A stretch of 64,000 nucleotides of DNA from positions 147,386,501 to 147,450,500 of the forward strand of contig JASDFA010000016.1 of NCBI GenBank assembly GCA_035772735.1, given 5' to 3'. The position numbers were made by a program, and so were the translations under genes. This DNA comes from Datura wrightii (lineage: Eukaryota; Streptophyta; Magnoliopsida; Solanales; Solanaceae). The notes beneath the pieces are model-generated. The model ran no database searches, was not told the origin of the DNA, and saw only the letters and a list, made by a program, of their open reading frames with translations. Within the stretch, counting starts at the first letter, position 1, and each line of letters opens with the position of its first letter. Positions 1-10,288 of this stretch are shown piece by piece.

Positions 1-750
1 AATAACAATACCTCACTTCACACTTCATGCACATGCTCGATTCAAGATGCATTCACAGACTCTTTAATTAGCCAATTACATGAATTCAAAAATTAAGCCT
101 CAATCACACCGAATCGAATTCTACAGCCTAGGTAACTCAACATATTTACAAAATTGCATGCTTTCAAACGAATCACTTTTACATTTTGAATATCAGTTAC
201 AACACGCAACCAAAATTTCACAACCATATAGTAACTACAGGTTCCGTGATGCAATCCACCAAAGAAAAAAACTGAAAACAAATTAAAATCATTACTCCTA
301 TCGACTACATTTCCCTTAAGACGGTCGTCATCCATCCATCATAGGGAACGGTCACTAACTATGACATCGGTTCAATGGGACTATTCTCGGTAAAAGAACC
401 GAAAACAAACTCCAAGAAACCCAAAAATAAAAATTGAAAATTTTTTTGCAAAACATCGATCATTTCGATGGAAAAATATTTACAAAATATTTTACTATGT
501 ACAAAATATTTTCGCAAAATTTTTAAAAATATCGATCATTTCGATAAAGAAAAAAAATATTTACAAAATTTACAAAATTTGTACCAGCTGGCAACCACAA
601 CATTTCACAACACACATCAATTACCACAAAAATATGTACCTGTACAGATACAAACCAGTTTGCACTCACAACCACAGGGAAACATAAACATACAGACAAA
701 GCAAAGGAAGAACATACAGCAAATTAGCCCAGCCCCAGCACCTAACTACT
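1..750 (-). other. 3' noncoding region of element A
   Basis: No coding potential that I can support; the short open frames are chance. Sequence blocks (for example the TTAAGG and GATGGATGG area near 300-345) align with B 15840-16240 and with C and D. The 3' LTR is off-window. Confidence 0.7.
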
Positions 751-770
751 TCCCACCCCACACTTAAATC

Positions 771-790
771 GAACACTGTCCCCAGTGTTC
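771..790 (-). other. Hairpin just after ORF2 (element A)
   Basis: GAACACTG and CAGTGTTC arms with a 4-base loop, present at the same place in B and (with one or two changes) in C and D. Directly downstream is a PPT-like TAAGTGTGGGGTGGG on the minus strand (751-766). Confidence 0.6.
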
Positions 791-835
791 ACAAAAATTA
801 AAATAAAAAAATTTTCGGGTGGTGGAACTCCCTGA

Positions 836-2056
836 TCAGTCGAAATATTTGACTTCCTCATCCGGTGCTGCTGCCTCATCGCCCATGTCCGAGTCACCTC
901 CATCGTCGTCATCGGACTCCACATCGAAGTCCTCCAGACGTGTCTCCTCGTCCGTGGGGACATCATCGTCAGTGGGCTCAACGAAGGCTGTCCCTACTCG
1001 GCACAAAGCTCTGGCGTTCTCGCCAAATGGGTAATCCAGCTCCAGCTGCCATAACTCATCCTCCGTGGCTGGTCTCCCACCAATCCGGAGCTGAAGAATT
1101 TGCATACCAAACATCTGAGCCATGTACTGGTCGTCATGAGCATGTCGCTCGCCCAGTGTAAGCACTGGCCCGTGTGTGTTGTCGGGGGCCTTGGTTTTGG
1201 TCACATCAAGGGCCCTCCGCTCCAACTGTGGGATGTAGTCCAAAGCCTCTTCCTCGACGTCTAGGCCCCAGAGAAAGGTGGTGATGAGTCCGCCGAACCC
1301 ATACATGTGGCCCTGGTGTAGTCGGGCTCTCTTCATGGCGGATATGATGACCGCCCCAACATTAATCTCTAGCCCTTTCATCAGGGCATACACCAGGCAC
1401 ACTAGGTCCCGGGTCACATCAGTCATGTGCACCCCCGGGATCAGGCACGAACAAACTATTTTCAGCCAAATTCTTGCCTCCCTGTTCATTTAAGAATACG
1501 GCAGAGTCTGGTGGTAACCCCTCTCCTTATGTCTGCTCCATCAGGCTGTGGATCGAGCCCCACACAAAGTGCGTGTGATATCGGTGTATGGTGGGGTGAT
1601 ATTCAGCTGGCGGAGAACGTGGGCATCTGTGTCCCGCGCTCCAATGATGGCATTTAATTTCTGGGGTTCCAGAGTGACAATCTGCCCTCTGATTTTTATT
1701 GTGTGGCTTCTGATGGCCGGGTTCCAATTTGCATAGAACTCCCTGACTAAATGTAGGTTGCACTCCTTGGGCTCCTGAAATATGAAGCTGAGCCCAGCTG
1801 CCTCGATTCTCTGCACAATACGGGGGAACTCCTGTGCTAGTGGTTCCCGAGCAATATGCTCCTCAGGGAAGTACTTATTCTCCTTATGTTTAGCGTACCA
1901 CTTCTTCCCTTCATCGGTCACCCACCTCATTCCGTATTGGCGGTGTTGGCCGCGTGGAATAGCTGGTGCAGCTGGGACTGCTGTGCCCAGTCTCATGCAT
2001 TTTCTCCCGGTGCATGAAGTAGAAGCACCTTTACCCTTATCCTGCCTACTAGCCAT
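836..2056 (-). pseudogene. ORF2 of element A: plant transposon-protein-like (PF20167 type), two nonsense codons
   Basis: About 406 codons from ATG 2056 to the stop at 836. The N-terminus is basic and Ala/Pro-rich; the middle has the REFYANWN signature followed by a SHTIKIRGQIVTLEP segment and an ALMKGLEINVG segment; the last 45 residues are almost all Asp/Glu with Ser. This architecture matches the 'putative plant transposon protein' family, whose biochemical role is not known to me. The frame is kept throughout but broken by TGA near 1541 (CGA in B) and TAA near 1490 (CAG in B). No polymerase motif. It sits behind the predicted intron, which suggests a separate transcript. Confidence 0.75.
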
Positions 2057-2061
2057 TGTAC

Positions 2062-2765
2062 CTGTCAACATAAATAAGCAAGCACAATGTCAAGCTAAAT
2101 ACATGTTAACTTCGGCTAAGGTCGAGTTAAACTAAGTTTACCCCACAGTTAGTCCTTAGCTACTTTTACGATACTACGACAAGGATTACTTTATTTACAA
2201 CCCAAACACAAACAACTATACAATTTATGCTTAGTGCGTTCACAAAAAATTTTTGACAGTATAACTTTTAGCGTACTACTCAGATTTCATACATCTAATC
2301 CCAATCCTACCATCGCTAGCAATTCAACCATCGCACTTAGCAACGAAAACAACAAACAAAAACAACGACAAAAATTCTATATACATACGAATCCAAATAA
2401 CCAAACCAATTTGAACAATTTTTACATTTTCCCAAAAATAGAGAATTCGTCGTCTATTACTTTCAAACAATATTTACAATGACTTATCTCAATTCACAAA
2501 CACACCCCGGCATATAATTCACCAATTTACCAAGTAACCCAATTCGATTTCAACAACCCAAGCCCTAAAAATCAATTTTACAATCAAATTCGAATCATTC
2601 ACGCAATCGACAAGTTCAAACGCTAATTACAACATTCCGAACATTTATCATTCAAAGAATAATTCAATTTCATGCTAAATTGCTAATTAGGGTGATTTAT
2701 CTCACCTCCCATGCTCAAATTCGACTAAAATCGCCAAAAACTTGAGAGAAACGAGGAAAACATAC
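2062..2765 (-). other. Predicted intron upstream of ORF2 (element A)
   Basis: On the minus strand AAAG/GTATG at 2766/2765 is a good donor and TTGACAG/G at 2062/2061 a good acceptor, five bases before the ORF2 ATG. Length 704 nt. The same donor and acceptor, at 692-703 nt spacing, exist in B, C and D. Contains the PPT-like motif at 2139-2150. Confidence 0.5.
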
Positions 2766-2914
2766 CTTTACATTGAATAACCGAAGAAACTTGACAAATT
2801 GTTTGCTTAGTAGCGTGGCACGTTGGTTGGGAGAGGGAACTTAGGTGTTTGGTCGCAGAGAAGAGAGGAAATGGGGAAAAAGGGCAAAAATTCGGGGTTT
2901 AAAATGAAAGAAAT

Positions 2915-3110
2915 ACGCGGGTCACCCGGCAACCCGGTGTGACCCGTCACAAAATATAGGGCAACGTGTCACGGAGGGTAACGCGGAGCCCCTCCTCCGT
3001 GACACGGAGCTAACGCGATGGTCCTTTGGAATTTTTTTAAAAAATCCAGATTTAACCTCAACGTGTCACGGAGGGGAATGCGGAGCCCTTCCTCCGTGAC
3101 ACGGAGCCAT
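2915..3110 (-). promoter_or_regulatory. Internal GC-rich hairpin cluster upstream of ORF2 (element A)
   Basis: Two copies of the CCGTGTCACGGAGG / CCTCCGTGACACGG inverted repeat (about 2966-3003 and 3063-3105), then CGGGTCAC/GTGACCCG arms (about 2918-2945). The same unit lies in the LTR upstream of the TATA box. Here it precedes a TTTTAAACCCCGA motif and the predicted ORF2 5' exon, so an internal promoter is plausible but unproven. Confidence 0.5.
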
Positions 3111-3360
3111 CGCCCCAGTGCACTGTCTCTTCATTTTATTCATTTTTTCATACCTTGCCTTTTCCTTCCCGATTCCATGCATATTTTTCTCCGTTTGACC
3201 TGAAAATCACCTCACTAAACAAAATTGGTTAGATTAATAGATTTCCCTAACTAAAATGAAAAATACTAACTAAAACGAAAAATTTGTACTTAATCAAGAA
3301 AAAGAAAAATTAAAATAAAAACTATTTATACATTACTGAACAAAAGAAAAAAATATTTTT

Positions 3361-3378
3361 CACGGGTTGCCTCCCGTG
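3361..3378 (-). other. Conserved stem-loop after ORF1 (element A)
   Basis: CACGGG and CCCGTG arms enclose a six-base loop. The same structure follows ORF1 or gag-protease in B, C and D, preceded by a conserved GGTAAACCAGGCG-like sequence. It marks the 3' boundary of the exchangeable ORF1 module. Confidence 0.6.
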
Positions 3379-3417
3379 CAGTGCCTGGTTTACCGTCGCG
3401 GCTCGACGTATCCCGTT

Positions 3418-4365
3418 TCACCGCTTTTTCCTCCACCTTGAGGATATGAATCTCACCCCTAATTTCTTCTCTAATTTCCTCTTATGCTCCAGGGGTGGTG
3501 GTGAAAAATTGTAAGGACCAAGCAGTAGATGTTGCCTTTTGAACTTATTGGCCCTTAAGTAAGCGAAGTCATTGTGTCTCTCCGCGTTGGCAAATTTCAA
3601 AATATATGGTTCTTGGTCCTCCTCTAGACATTTCTCTATAAGCTTGGAAGACACTCTTTCTATGTTGTCAACCAAATTTAACGTTGAAAAATGCGTAGAG
3701 GGTGGTCCAATACACCTCAACTCTGAAACTGCATTTCGCTTGACCTCCTTACTTGTATACTCCTTCTCAGCATCGACATCTATCTCTTCATTAATGTCAA
3801 ATGGGGGGTACTCTATCTCTTCTTCCATGAATGGATTTTCTATAAGTGTGAGCCCGTCACGGGGACACTCAAGAGATTCTAATTGTTGGGCTTCATCCAA
3901 AAATTCACCCTTGTCGTCCTCTTGTAGTTCCTCTTGAATATCAGCTAAAACTGTTACCTGCAATTTATCACAAGCTTCAGCCTCAGCAATCATCTCCGTG
4001 AATTTGAAGCTCATCCTTTTTAGAGCCTCTGCATTCTCTTCTTGCTGAATTCTCAATACTGCCATCGCCTCCTTCATTGCTTCTGATTGCTCCAAGAGTT
4101 GTTTCAGCATGTCTTCTATTCGAGCTTGGCGTCCTAAGTCCTCATTTAAAGCATGCGTATATTCAGGAAAAACAATAGAAGGATCATAGTAGGGGCTTGG
4201 GGGAGGGGAATATACATTCGGACAGCCATCCCAGTGGCCATCTTGATCACCACATATATTACACGTGTTACATTGTTGCCACAAGTGGTGTCCTCCGCAA
4301 TTCAGACAAGATTCACGAAAATATGAGTATCCACCATTGAAACCATTTATATTCCATGATGTCAT
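3418..4365 (-). CDS. ORF1 of element A: double zinc-knuckle, coiled-coil protein (315 aa), intact
   Basis: Open frame from the ATG at 4365 to the stop at 3418. The same ATG context (MTSWNING) is the start in element B. The frame stays open to 4422 upstream, but only from a GTG, so I prefer 4365. Residues 20-32 form C-X2-C-X3-H-X4-C and residues 35-48 form C-X2-C-X5-H-X3-C, two nucleocapsid-like zinc knuckles. A tyrosine/proline-rich linker follows, then a Glu/Leu-rich stretch at about 78-160 that reads as coiled coil, and a basic C-terminus ending SSRWRKK. There is no recognisable capsid, protease or polymerase domain. It occupies the slot used by gag-protease in elements C and D. Nucleic-acid binding and oligomerisation are reasonable guesses; the real function is unknown. 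It is the only fully open element ORF in the window. Confidence 0.72.
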   Translation of the reverse strand: MTSWNINGFNGGYSYFRESCLNCGGHHLWQQCNTCNICGDQDGHWDGCPNVYSPPPSPYYDPSIVFPEYTHALNEDLGRQARIEDMLKQLLEQSEAMKEAMAVLRIQQEENAEALKRMSFKFTEMIAEAEACDKLQVTVLADIQEELQEDDKGEFLDEAQQLESLECPRDGLTLIENPFMEEEIEYPPFDINEEIDVDAEKEYTSKEVKRNAVSELRCIGPPSTHFSTLNLVDNIERVSSKLIEKCLEEDQEPYILKFANAERHNDFAYLRANKFKRQHLLLGPYNFSPPPLEHKRKLEKKLGVRFISSRWRKKR

Positions 4366-4501
4366 GTCAATAAGGGTATTCGAAAAAGAAAAAGTAAAAT
4401 GAAAAAGAATTAAAACAAACACTAATACTAAGTTGTCAGCACTTGAGAAAAATGAAAATACAGCAAATTACACTTAAAACAAATTCACCTATTGCCAAGT
4501 C

Positions 4502-4519
4502 TCCCCGGCAACGGCGCCA
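4502..4519 (-). other. Primer-binding site, tRNA-Asp type (element A)
   Basis: The minus strand reads TGGCGCCGTTGCCGGGGA, complementary to the 3' 18 nt (with CCA) of plant tRNA-Asp. This is the primer site typical of Athila-type elements. It directly follows the LTR end. Confidence 0.88.
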
Positions 4520-4525
4520 AAAACT

Positions 4526-5956
4526 TGTTCGGCTGATTCGGTAGGTGTTAAAAACCGACACGCAAGTGCATGTGGTCAAACAAGTAATAAAGTGGCTAAG
4601 TAAGCCAAGTATCGAACCAAGGAGACTCTGGATAAGTAAAATTGCTCAAGTATACTATATTCTAGCTTACTTCTAATTATGCTGACAACAACGTAACCAA
4701 AAGTTAAATAATTTGTTTTGTTTATAAATTATATACTAAAACTATTAACAAATATTTACTGTGAATTGAAACTATGGATATGAGCATGCCAAGGTTAAGA
4801 ACAAGTAATGAACTTGATTATAATCAAAATTTGGTTAATCTTCTCTTCCTGTTGCTAGCCAAGAACATTAGCCTAGAGATTAAAACTCTCGTATTTAATC
4901 TCACTTAAGAATCATATACCATCCGTCTACATTTCTGTGATCAAATGCAATTTATGACCTAACAATACAATTTCAGTTCCTAAATTGGCTAATACGGCTT
5001 TCAAGTATATTTCTATCAGGAAAGCACATCAAAACCCAATTTTCCCAAATCAAGCTAAGAACAATACCCTATTAATTCACAACTTTCCAATTTCTTGCTC
5101 TCTCGAGTGAAATTGGACTTTTTAGATGTACATTAACGTCGGCGACACACTAATGCAGTAGAAACAAGAATTAATAGAACAACATAGAAGAAGAAGATGA
5201 AAAACCATACAATTCAATAATCAAAATTCATCACCATTGTTCACAACCTCAGCAAGGAAGAGAATTAGCCACTCATTTGTGGATTAATCATCCTAAAACA
5301 AGTGTTAATCATACAAACAATTGATTGAAAGAAGGAAGGAAGAGGGAAAATCCCTTAGCTTTTTCGTTCCTCAACTGCCTCTAACCCACGTCCTTGCTCC
5401 ACCAAGTCTGAATTAATTAAAAATAAGCCTAAGTGTTCTATTTATACTATTGGGAATTTTTCCCAGAATAACAAGCAACGTGTCACGGAGGCCAACGTGG
5501 AGCACTGCCTCCGTGACACGGCGTGGACGCGGACCCTCACTAGAAATCCAGGGTCCAGGAATATAGCCTCAACGTGGCATGGCATGCAACGCGGAGGCTT
5601 GCCTCCGTGCCACGGAGCTTTCGCGAGGCTTCACTGGAAATTGCCAATTAAATCACCCTCCAGGCAGTGTGCCTCCGCGATGGTAGCGTGGCACGGCTCC
5701 ATCACGGAGCCCCTTTACATTGTGCATTCCAATGTCTTTTCCGTGCTCGCATCCAAGTCCAACTCCGATATTGTTCCAACATTCATTTTAGCTCCTCAAA
5801 ATCATGTTTTACCTACAAAACAATGCTAATCATGTTGGTTAGTATAAATTCACATTTTATTACCAATTACATGAAAATGTATACACATTGCACAATAAAC
5901 AAGGCGAAAATGATACGTTTGAGTATCACTTGGGCATATAAATCTGCCCAAGATCA
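4526..5956 (-). repeat. 5' LTR of element A (1431 bp)
   Basis: Read on the minus strand it starts TGATCTTGGGC and ends CGAACA, the same termini as the LTRs of B and C, and has the same length as both LTRs of B. It holds GC-rich inverted repeats built on CGTGTCACGGAGG and a TATAAATAG box. The primer-binding site lies six bases beyond its inner end. Confidence 0.92.
5438..5446 (-). promoter_or_regulatory. TATA box of element A LTR
   Basis: TATAAATAG on the minus strand, at the position where all LTRs of this family have it, just downstream of the GC-rich hairpin cluster. Core promoter of the LTR by analogy. Confidence 0.7.
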
Positions 5957-6922
5957 ACCACGTGATCTAGATGTGGAGTCTGATGTATACACCCCACTGG
6001 TAGGACCAAATTTACCTTGACAGGGTGTAAAGGCATGAACTGGGTGATCACAAAAGTCTGGGGCGACCAATAAATACTGTAACCTACACTGGCAACGTAG
6101 TTCTGGGAACTTGGGTGCGCCAAAACCCCTTTCCGGTTGGTGCTAAGTCCTACTCCCACTGGATAATCCTAGATTGAATACTAAGATGATAGCTCAAAAA
6201 TGAGGCCCAAGACTAATAGGGAATACATATCTGAAGGTACCCTGAGAGTCTTATCGGACCAGATTTGAAACTAGTTTCTAGACTGGTCAGAGCTTCTTAA
6301 CTAGAAGCATCGTAACCATCTAAGAACAAACTATAATATGAACTATGGTCCTAAGTCTAGCCAGAGCTATATATCTAAAGCTTCATGACCGCCTAGTTGA
6401 CCAATAAATTGATGTCGGAATCTGATTCTGATAACTGAGAGGCAATACTAACACCTCAGGAAATTCTGTAGTCAAACTGATTTGCTAAAATTTTTAACTG
6501 ATACTAAGTATTTTCACATTTTGAACAAAGCTAGACAACCATGTATCTGACTGAGAATTTAGAATATAAGATAATATGGGATTTCACTACACTGGTATAA
6601 TCAAGAAAATTTCAAGGCTTATCACTTTAGCAAAATTTCCAGTTTGTTATACCCTCAAGGACTAGGGCTAAAATCAATGCACAGGGATAAACATCCATAC
6701 TATCACTAACTGGTGGAAAATACCCATAATTAATATAACACAATAATTCCACATGGATTAAACGAAACATTATCGAGAATTTCTCAATACTCAAAAATAT
6801 GCAGGGCTAGAATTCACTTTTACGGGTATAACATCAACTTAATCATGAACTGATGGAAACCATATCTTAAATAATCAGGGATATCATTCTATGTGAATTC
6901 AACAAAAATTGACTTATATTCC
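5957..6922 (-). repeat. Antisense Tekay-type LTR G, left part
   Basis: The reverse complement matches the LTR of element E and the fragment at 32190-33392 (shared blocks around the GGGGTGTATAC, CACGTGG and CTGACCAG motifs). It is cut on the left by element A and on the right by element F, whose target duplication ATTCC is 6918-6922. The rest of G resumes at 31503. No gene. Confidence 0.72.
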
Positions 6923-7340
6923 TATTATACCCCGGGAGCTCAAAGATCGGACCTGGGAGTTGACACAGAAAAAATGTAAAGCTGATGTTGCAGACTTAGG
7001 ATGAGTCATGAGACGACTCGTGAGGATAGACCATGAGTCATCAGGTTACTCATGGGGAGGCCATTTAATAGGTTGGGAAATTTGAAGAAAAAGGGGTCCC
7101 CGTTGGCGTGGCAGCGACTTGTGGTCAGACCAGAAGAGTCGTTAGGACAGCCATGGGGTGGGGGAGAAGGAAGCGAGAAGGAAGAAGAAGAGTGTACTTC
7201 ACAAGTGGTGACCACAAGTCGTGGTCACCCCTAACAAGTTGTGATGTTAACCATTACGAGCCTAGGAGACAAGGTAAGGCAATGTACTTGACGAGTAGGA
7301 TAACATGTCGTTGTTTTGGACCATAAGTCTTGTCAGAACC
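6923..7340 (+). repeat. Truncated 5' LTR of element F
   Basis: Matches the first 400 or so bases of the 3' LTR at 29260 (TTATACCCCGGGAGCTC near the start of both). The match ends around 7338 and protease-region sequence begins by about 7385, so the remainder of the LTR, the leader, gag and part of protease are deleted. Confidence 0.8.
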
Positions 7341-7384
7341 CTTTTGTGGCCAGTAGCTTCAGAGTAAGTCCCAAAATCTTCTTA

Positions 7385-10013
7385 GAACCCGTCTTAGTTT
7401 CCACTCCGGTAGGTGACTCAGTTATAGCTAGATGGGTGTATAGTGGTTGACGAGTCTCCGTCCTTCATAAGGTCACATCAGAAAATTTGGTAGAGTTAGA
7501 CATGACCGATTTCGATGTCATTCTTGGCATGGGTTGGCTATTTGCAAGCTATGCTTTAGTTAATTGTAGAACCCCGGCAGTAGATTTCAGATGTTTGGGT
7601 GATCCAGTCTTAGAATTGAAGGGTAGTTTAGTTGTGCCTGTAGGTCGATTCATTTCCTATGTTAAGGACCAGAAGATGATTTCTAAGGGTTGTATGTACC
7701 ATCTAGTTAGGGTTAAGGATGTTGAGTCTGTGATCCTAACTATCCAGTCAGTTCCAATAGTACGTGAGTACCCAGAGGTTTTTCCCGATGATTTTCCAAG
7801 TGTTCCTCTTAAGCGGGAGATTGATTTCCGTATTGACCTTCTTCCCGACATGCAGCCTATATCTATTTCTCCCTATAGAATGGCTCAAGCCGAGCAAAAA
7901 GAGTTGAAAGAGCAGTTGAAGGACCTGTTAGATAAAGGCTTCATTAGACTGAGCAAGTCTCCATGGGGTGCACCAGTGTTATTTTTCCGGAAGAAGGATG
8001 GTTCACTTCAGATGTGTATTGACTATCGACAGTTGAACAAGGTCACTGTTAAGAAAAGGTAACATTTACCTAGGATCGATGATTTATTTGACTAGCTTCA
8101 GGGTGCCAAGTGTTTCTCCAAGATTGATCTCAGGTCCGAGTATCATTAGATCAGAGTTCAAGAGAGTGATATCCCGAAGACAGCCTTCAGGATGCAGTAT
8201 GGTAATTATGAGTTTGTAGTTTTGTCTTTTGAACTAATGATGCTCATGCAGCCTTTATGGACCTGATGAACAGGGTGTTCAAGACGTATCTGGACATGTT
8301 CATGATTGTGTTCATTGATGACATCCTTATATACTCTCGGAGCAAGGCGGAGCATGCCACTCATTTGAGAGTAGTGCTGCAGACTCTCAACGATCGCCAA
8401 TTTTATGCAAAGTTTAGAAAGTGTGTGTTTTGGTTGGACTCTGTAGCATTTTTGGGACATGTGGTATCGAGTGAGGTCATAACAGTAGATTCTCAAAAAA
8501 TCGAGGCGCTGAAGAATTGGCCTAGACCGGTCAATCATTCAGATATTCGGAGTTTCTTGTGTTTAGTGGCTTGCTATCGAAGGTTTTTTAAGGGTTTTTC
8601 ATCAATTGCAGCACCTTTGACCAAGTTGACTTAGAAAAAGGTGAAGTTTCAATGGTCAGAGGCTTGTGAAAGGAGCTTCCAAGAATTGAAGACTCGACTC
8701 ACTATTGCACCGGTGTTGACCCTACCTAAGGGTACAGATGGTTTTGTTGTATGTTTTGACACTTCTAGAATCGGGCTCGGGTGCGTATTGATGTAGTGGG
8801 GAAAGGTAATAGCATATGCCTCTAGACGGTTAATGACCCATGAGAGGAATTACCCAAACAATGATCTAGAGTTGGCAGCAGTGGTGTTCGCATTGAAGAT
8901 ATGGCAAAATTATTTATATTGGGTCCATGTGGATGTGTTTATGAACCACAAGAGATTACAATATCTGTTCACGCAAAAAGACCTCAATCTATGGTAAAGG
9001 ATGTGGTTAGAGCTACTCAAGAACTATGATATGAGTGTTCTTTACCATCTGGGTAAGGATAATACAGTAGTAGACGCACTTAGTAGGCTCTTTATAGAGA
9101 GTGTGTCCCATGTGGATGTGGGAAAGAAGGAGCTGATGAATGATGTCCATCGGCTTGCAAGGTTGGGAGTTAGGTTGGTCGACTCAACCAATGGCGGTGT
9201 TGTTGTGCAAAACGGATTAGAATCATCCTTGATGACTAACGTGAAAGCTAGATAAGATGAGGATCCGTTTTTGACAAAGCTGAAAGAAGTTGTTCAAAGT
9301 CAGAAGGTGGAAGTCTTCTCCCAAGGAGGAGATGGTGTGCTGTGGTACTAGGGTCACTTATGTGTTCCGGATGTGGATGATTTGAGGAATAGGATGTTGC
9401 ATCAGGCTCATGGATCCAGATATTCTATCCATCGGGTTCCACCAAGATGTATCATGACTTATGAGAAATATATTGGTGGAACGACATGAATTGGGATATT
9501 GTAGAATTCGTAGCCAAGTGCCCAAATTGTCAGCAAGTAAAAGTTGAACATCAAAGGCTAGGATGAGTATTTCAGGATATCAGCATTCCTACTTGGAAGT
9601 GGGAAGAGATTAACATGGATTTCCTTACAGGTCTACCTCGTATTCGCTGAGATTATGATTCTATTTGTGTAGTGGTAGATAGGTTGACTAAGGCTGCACA
9701 TTTTCTACCAGTGAAGACCACAAACTCAGCGGATGATTATGCCAAATTGTATGTGCGAGAGTTGGTTCGGCTACATATAGTGCCCTTGTCTATTATTTAA
9801 GACTGACATACTCCATTTACCTGCCAGTTTTGGCAGTCTTTTTAGAAGGGCCTTGGGACTCAAGTTAAGCTTAGCACAACCTTTCATCCGCAAATGTATG
9901 GCCAAGCAGATCAAAAAATCCAGACTCTCAAGGAAATATTGAGAGCATGTTTGATGGACTTCAAAGGTAGTTGGGATGATCACCTGCCCCTTATCAGGTT
10001 TCCTTATAGTAAG
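7385..10013 (+). pseudogene. Element F pol, part 1: end of protease, RT, RNase H, start of integrase
   Basis: Late protease (DFDVILGMGWL, about 7508), reverse transcriptase (about 7770-8640; FRKKDGSLQMCIDYRQLN and the catalytic FIDDIL at about 8313), RNase H (about 8740-9000), then ALSRL at about 9077 and integrase with the CPNCQQVKVEH zinc half (9519-9551) and NMDF catalytic Asp region (about 9615). Broken by stops at 8060, 8093 and 8147, a frameshift near 8228, stops at 8632 and about 8794, and several more in integrase. Together with part 2 this was one gag-pol polyprotein of the Tekay/Del type, copying element RNA and inserting the cDNA. It is interrupted at 10013 by element C. Confidence 0.85.
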
Positions 10014-10288
10014 TGATCTTGGGCAGATTTATATGCCCAAGTGATACTCAAACGTATCATTTTCGCCTTGTTTATCATGCAATGTGTATACATTTTCATG
10101 TAATTGGTAATAAAATGTGAATTTATACTAACCAACATGATTAGCATTGTTTTGTAGGTAAAATATGATTTCGAGGAGCTAAAATGCATGTTGGAGCAAT
10201 ATCGGAGTTGGACTTGGATTCGAGCACGGAAAAGGCATTGGACTGCACCAAATAAAGGGGCTCCGCGATGGAGCCGCGTCGCACTGCC
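10014..10288 (+). repeat. 5' LTR of element C, first piece
   Basis: Matches 26931-27204 of the 3' LTR. Ends with CTGCC, the target duplication of the inserted element B. Confidence 0.93.

Larger units (their letters stand above)
1..5956 (-). mobile_element. Element A: non-autonomous Athila-like LTR retrotransposon, truncated by window edge
   Basis: In minus orientation the order is 5' LTR (4526-5956), tRNA-Asp primer site (4502-4519), ORF1 (3418-4365), stem-loop, GC-rich hairpins, predicted intron, ORF2 (836-2056) and 3' noncoding sequence to base 1. By comparison with element B, about 1.1 kb of internal sequence plus the 3' LTR lie left of the window. No reverse transcriptase, RNase H or integrase motif is present in the visible internal region, so it must rely on proteins supplied elsewhere. 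It carries the zinc-knuckle type ORF1, like B. It is inserted in the antisense Tekay-type LTR G; the sequence ACCAC directly right of the LTR is a candidate half of the target duplication, whose partner is off-window. Confidence 0.88.

Noticed and set aside
819..1161. Plus-strand frames opposite ORF2 of A (and equivalents opposite B, C and D)
   Set aside because: Ser/His/Pro-rich antisense shadows of the acidic tail of ORF2.
4366..4422. N-terminal extension of A ORF1 with a hydrophobic, signal-peptide-like stretch
   Set aside because: The extension starts only from a GTG, has no ATG, and B has no matching start; the conserved ATG is at 4365.
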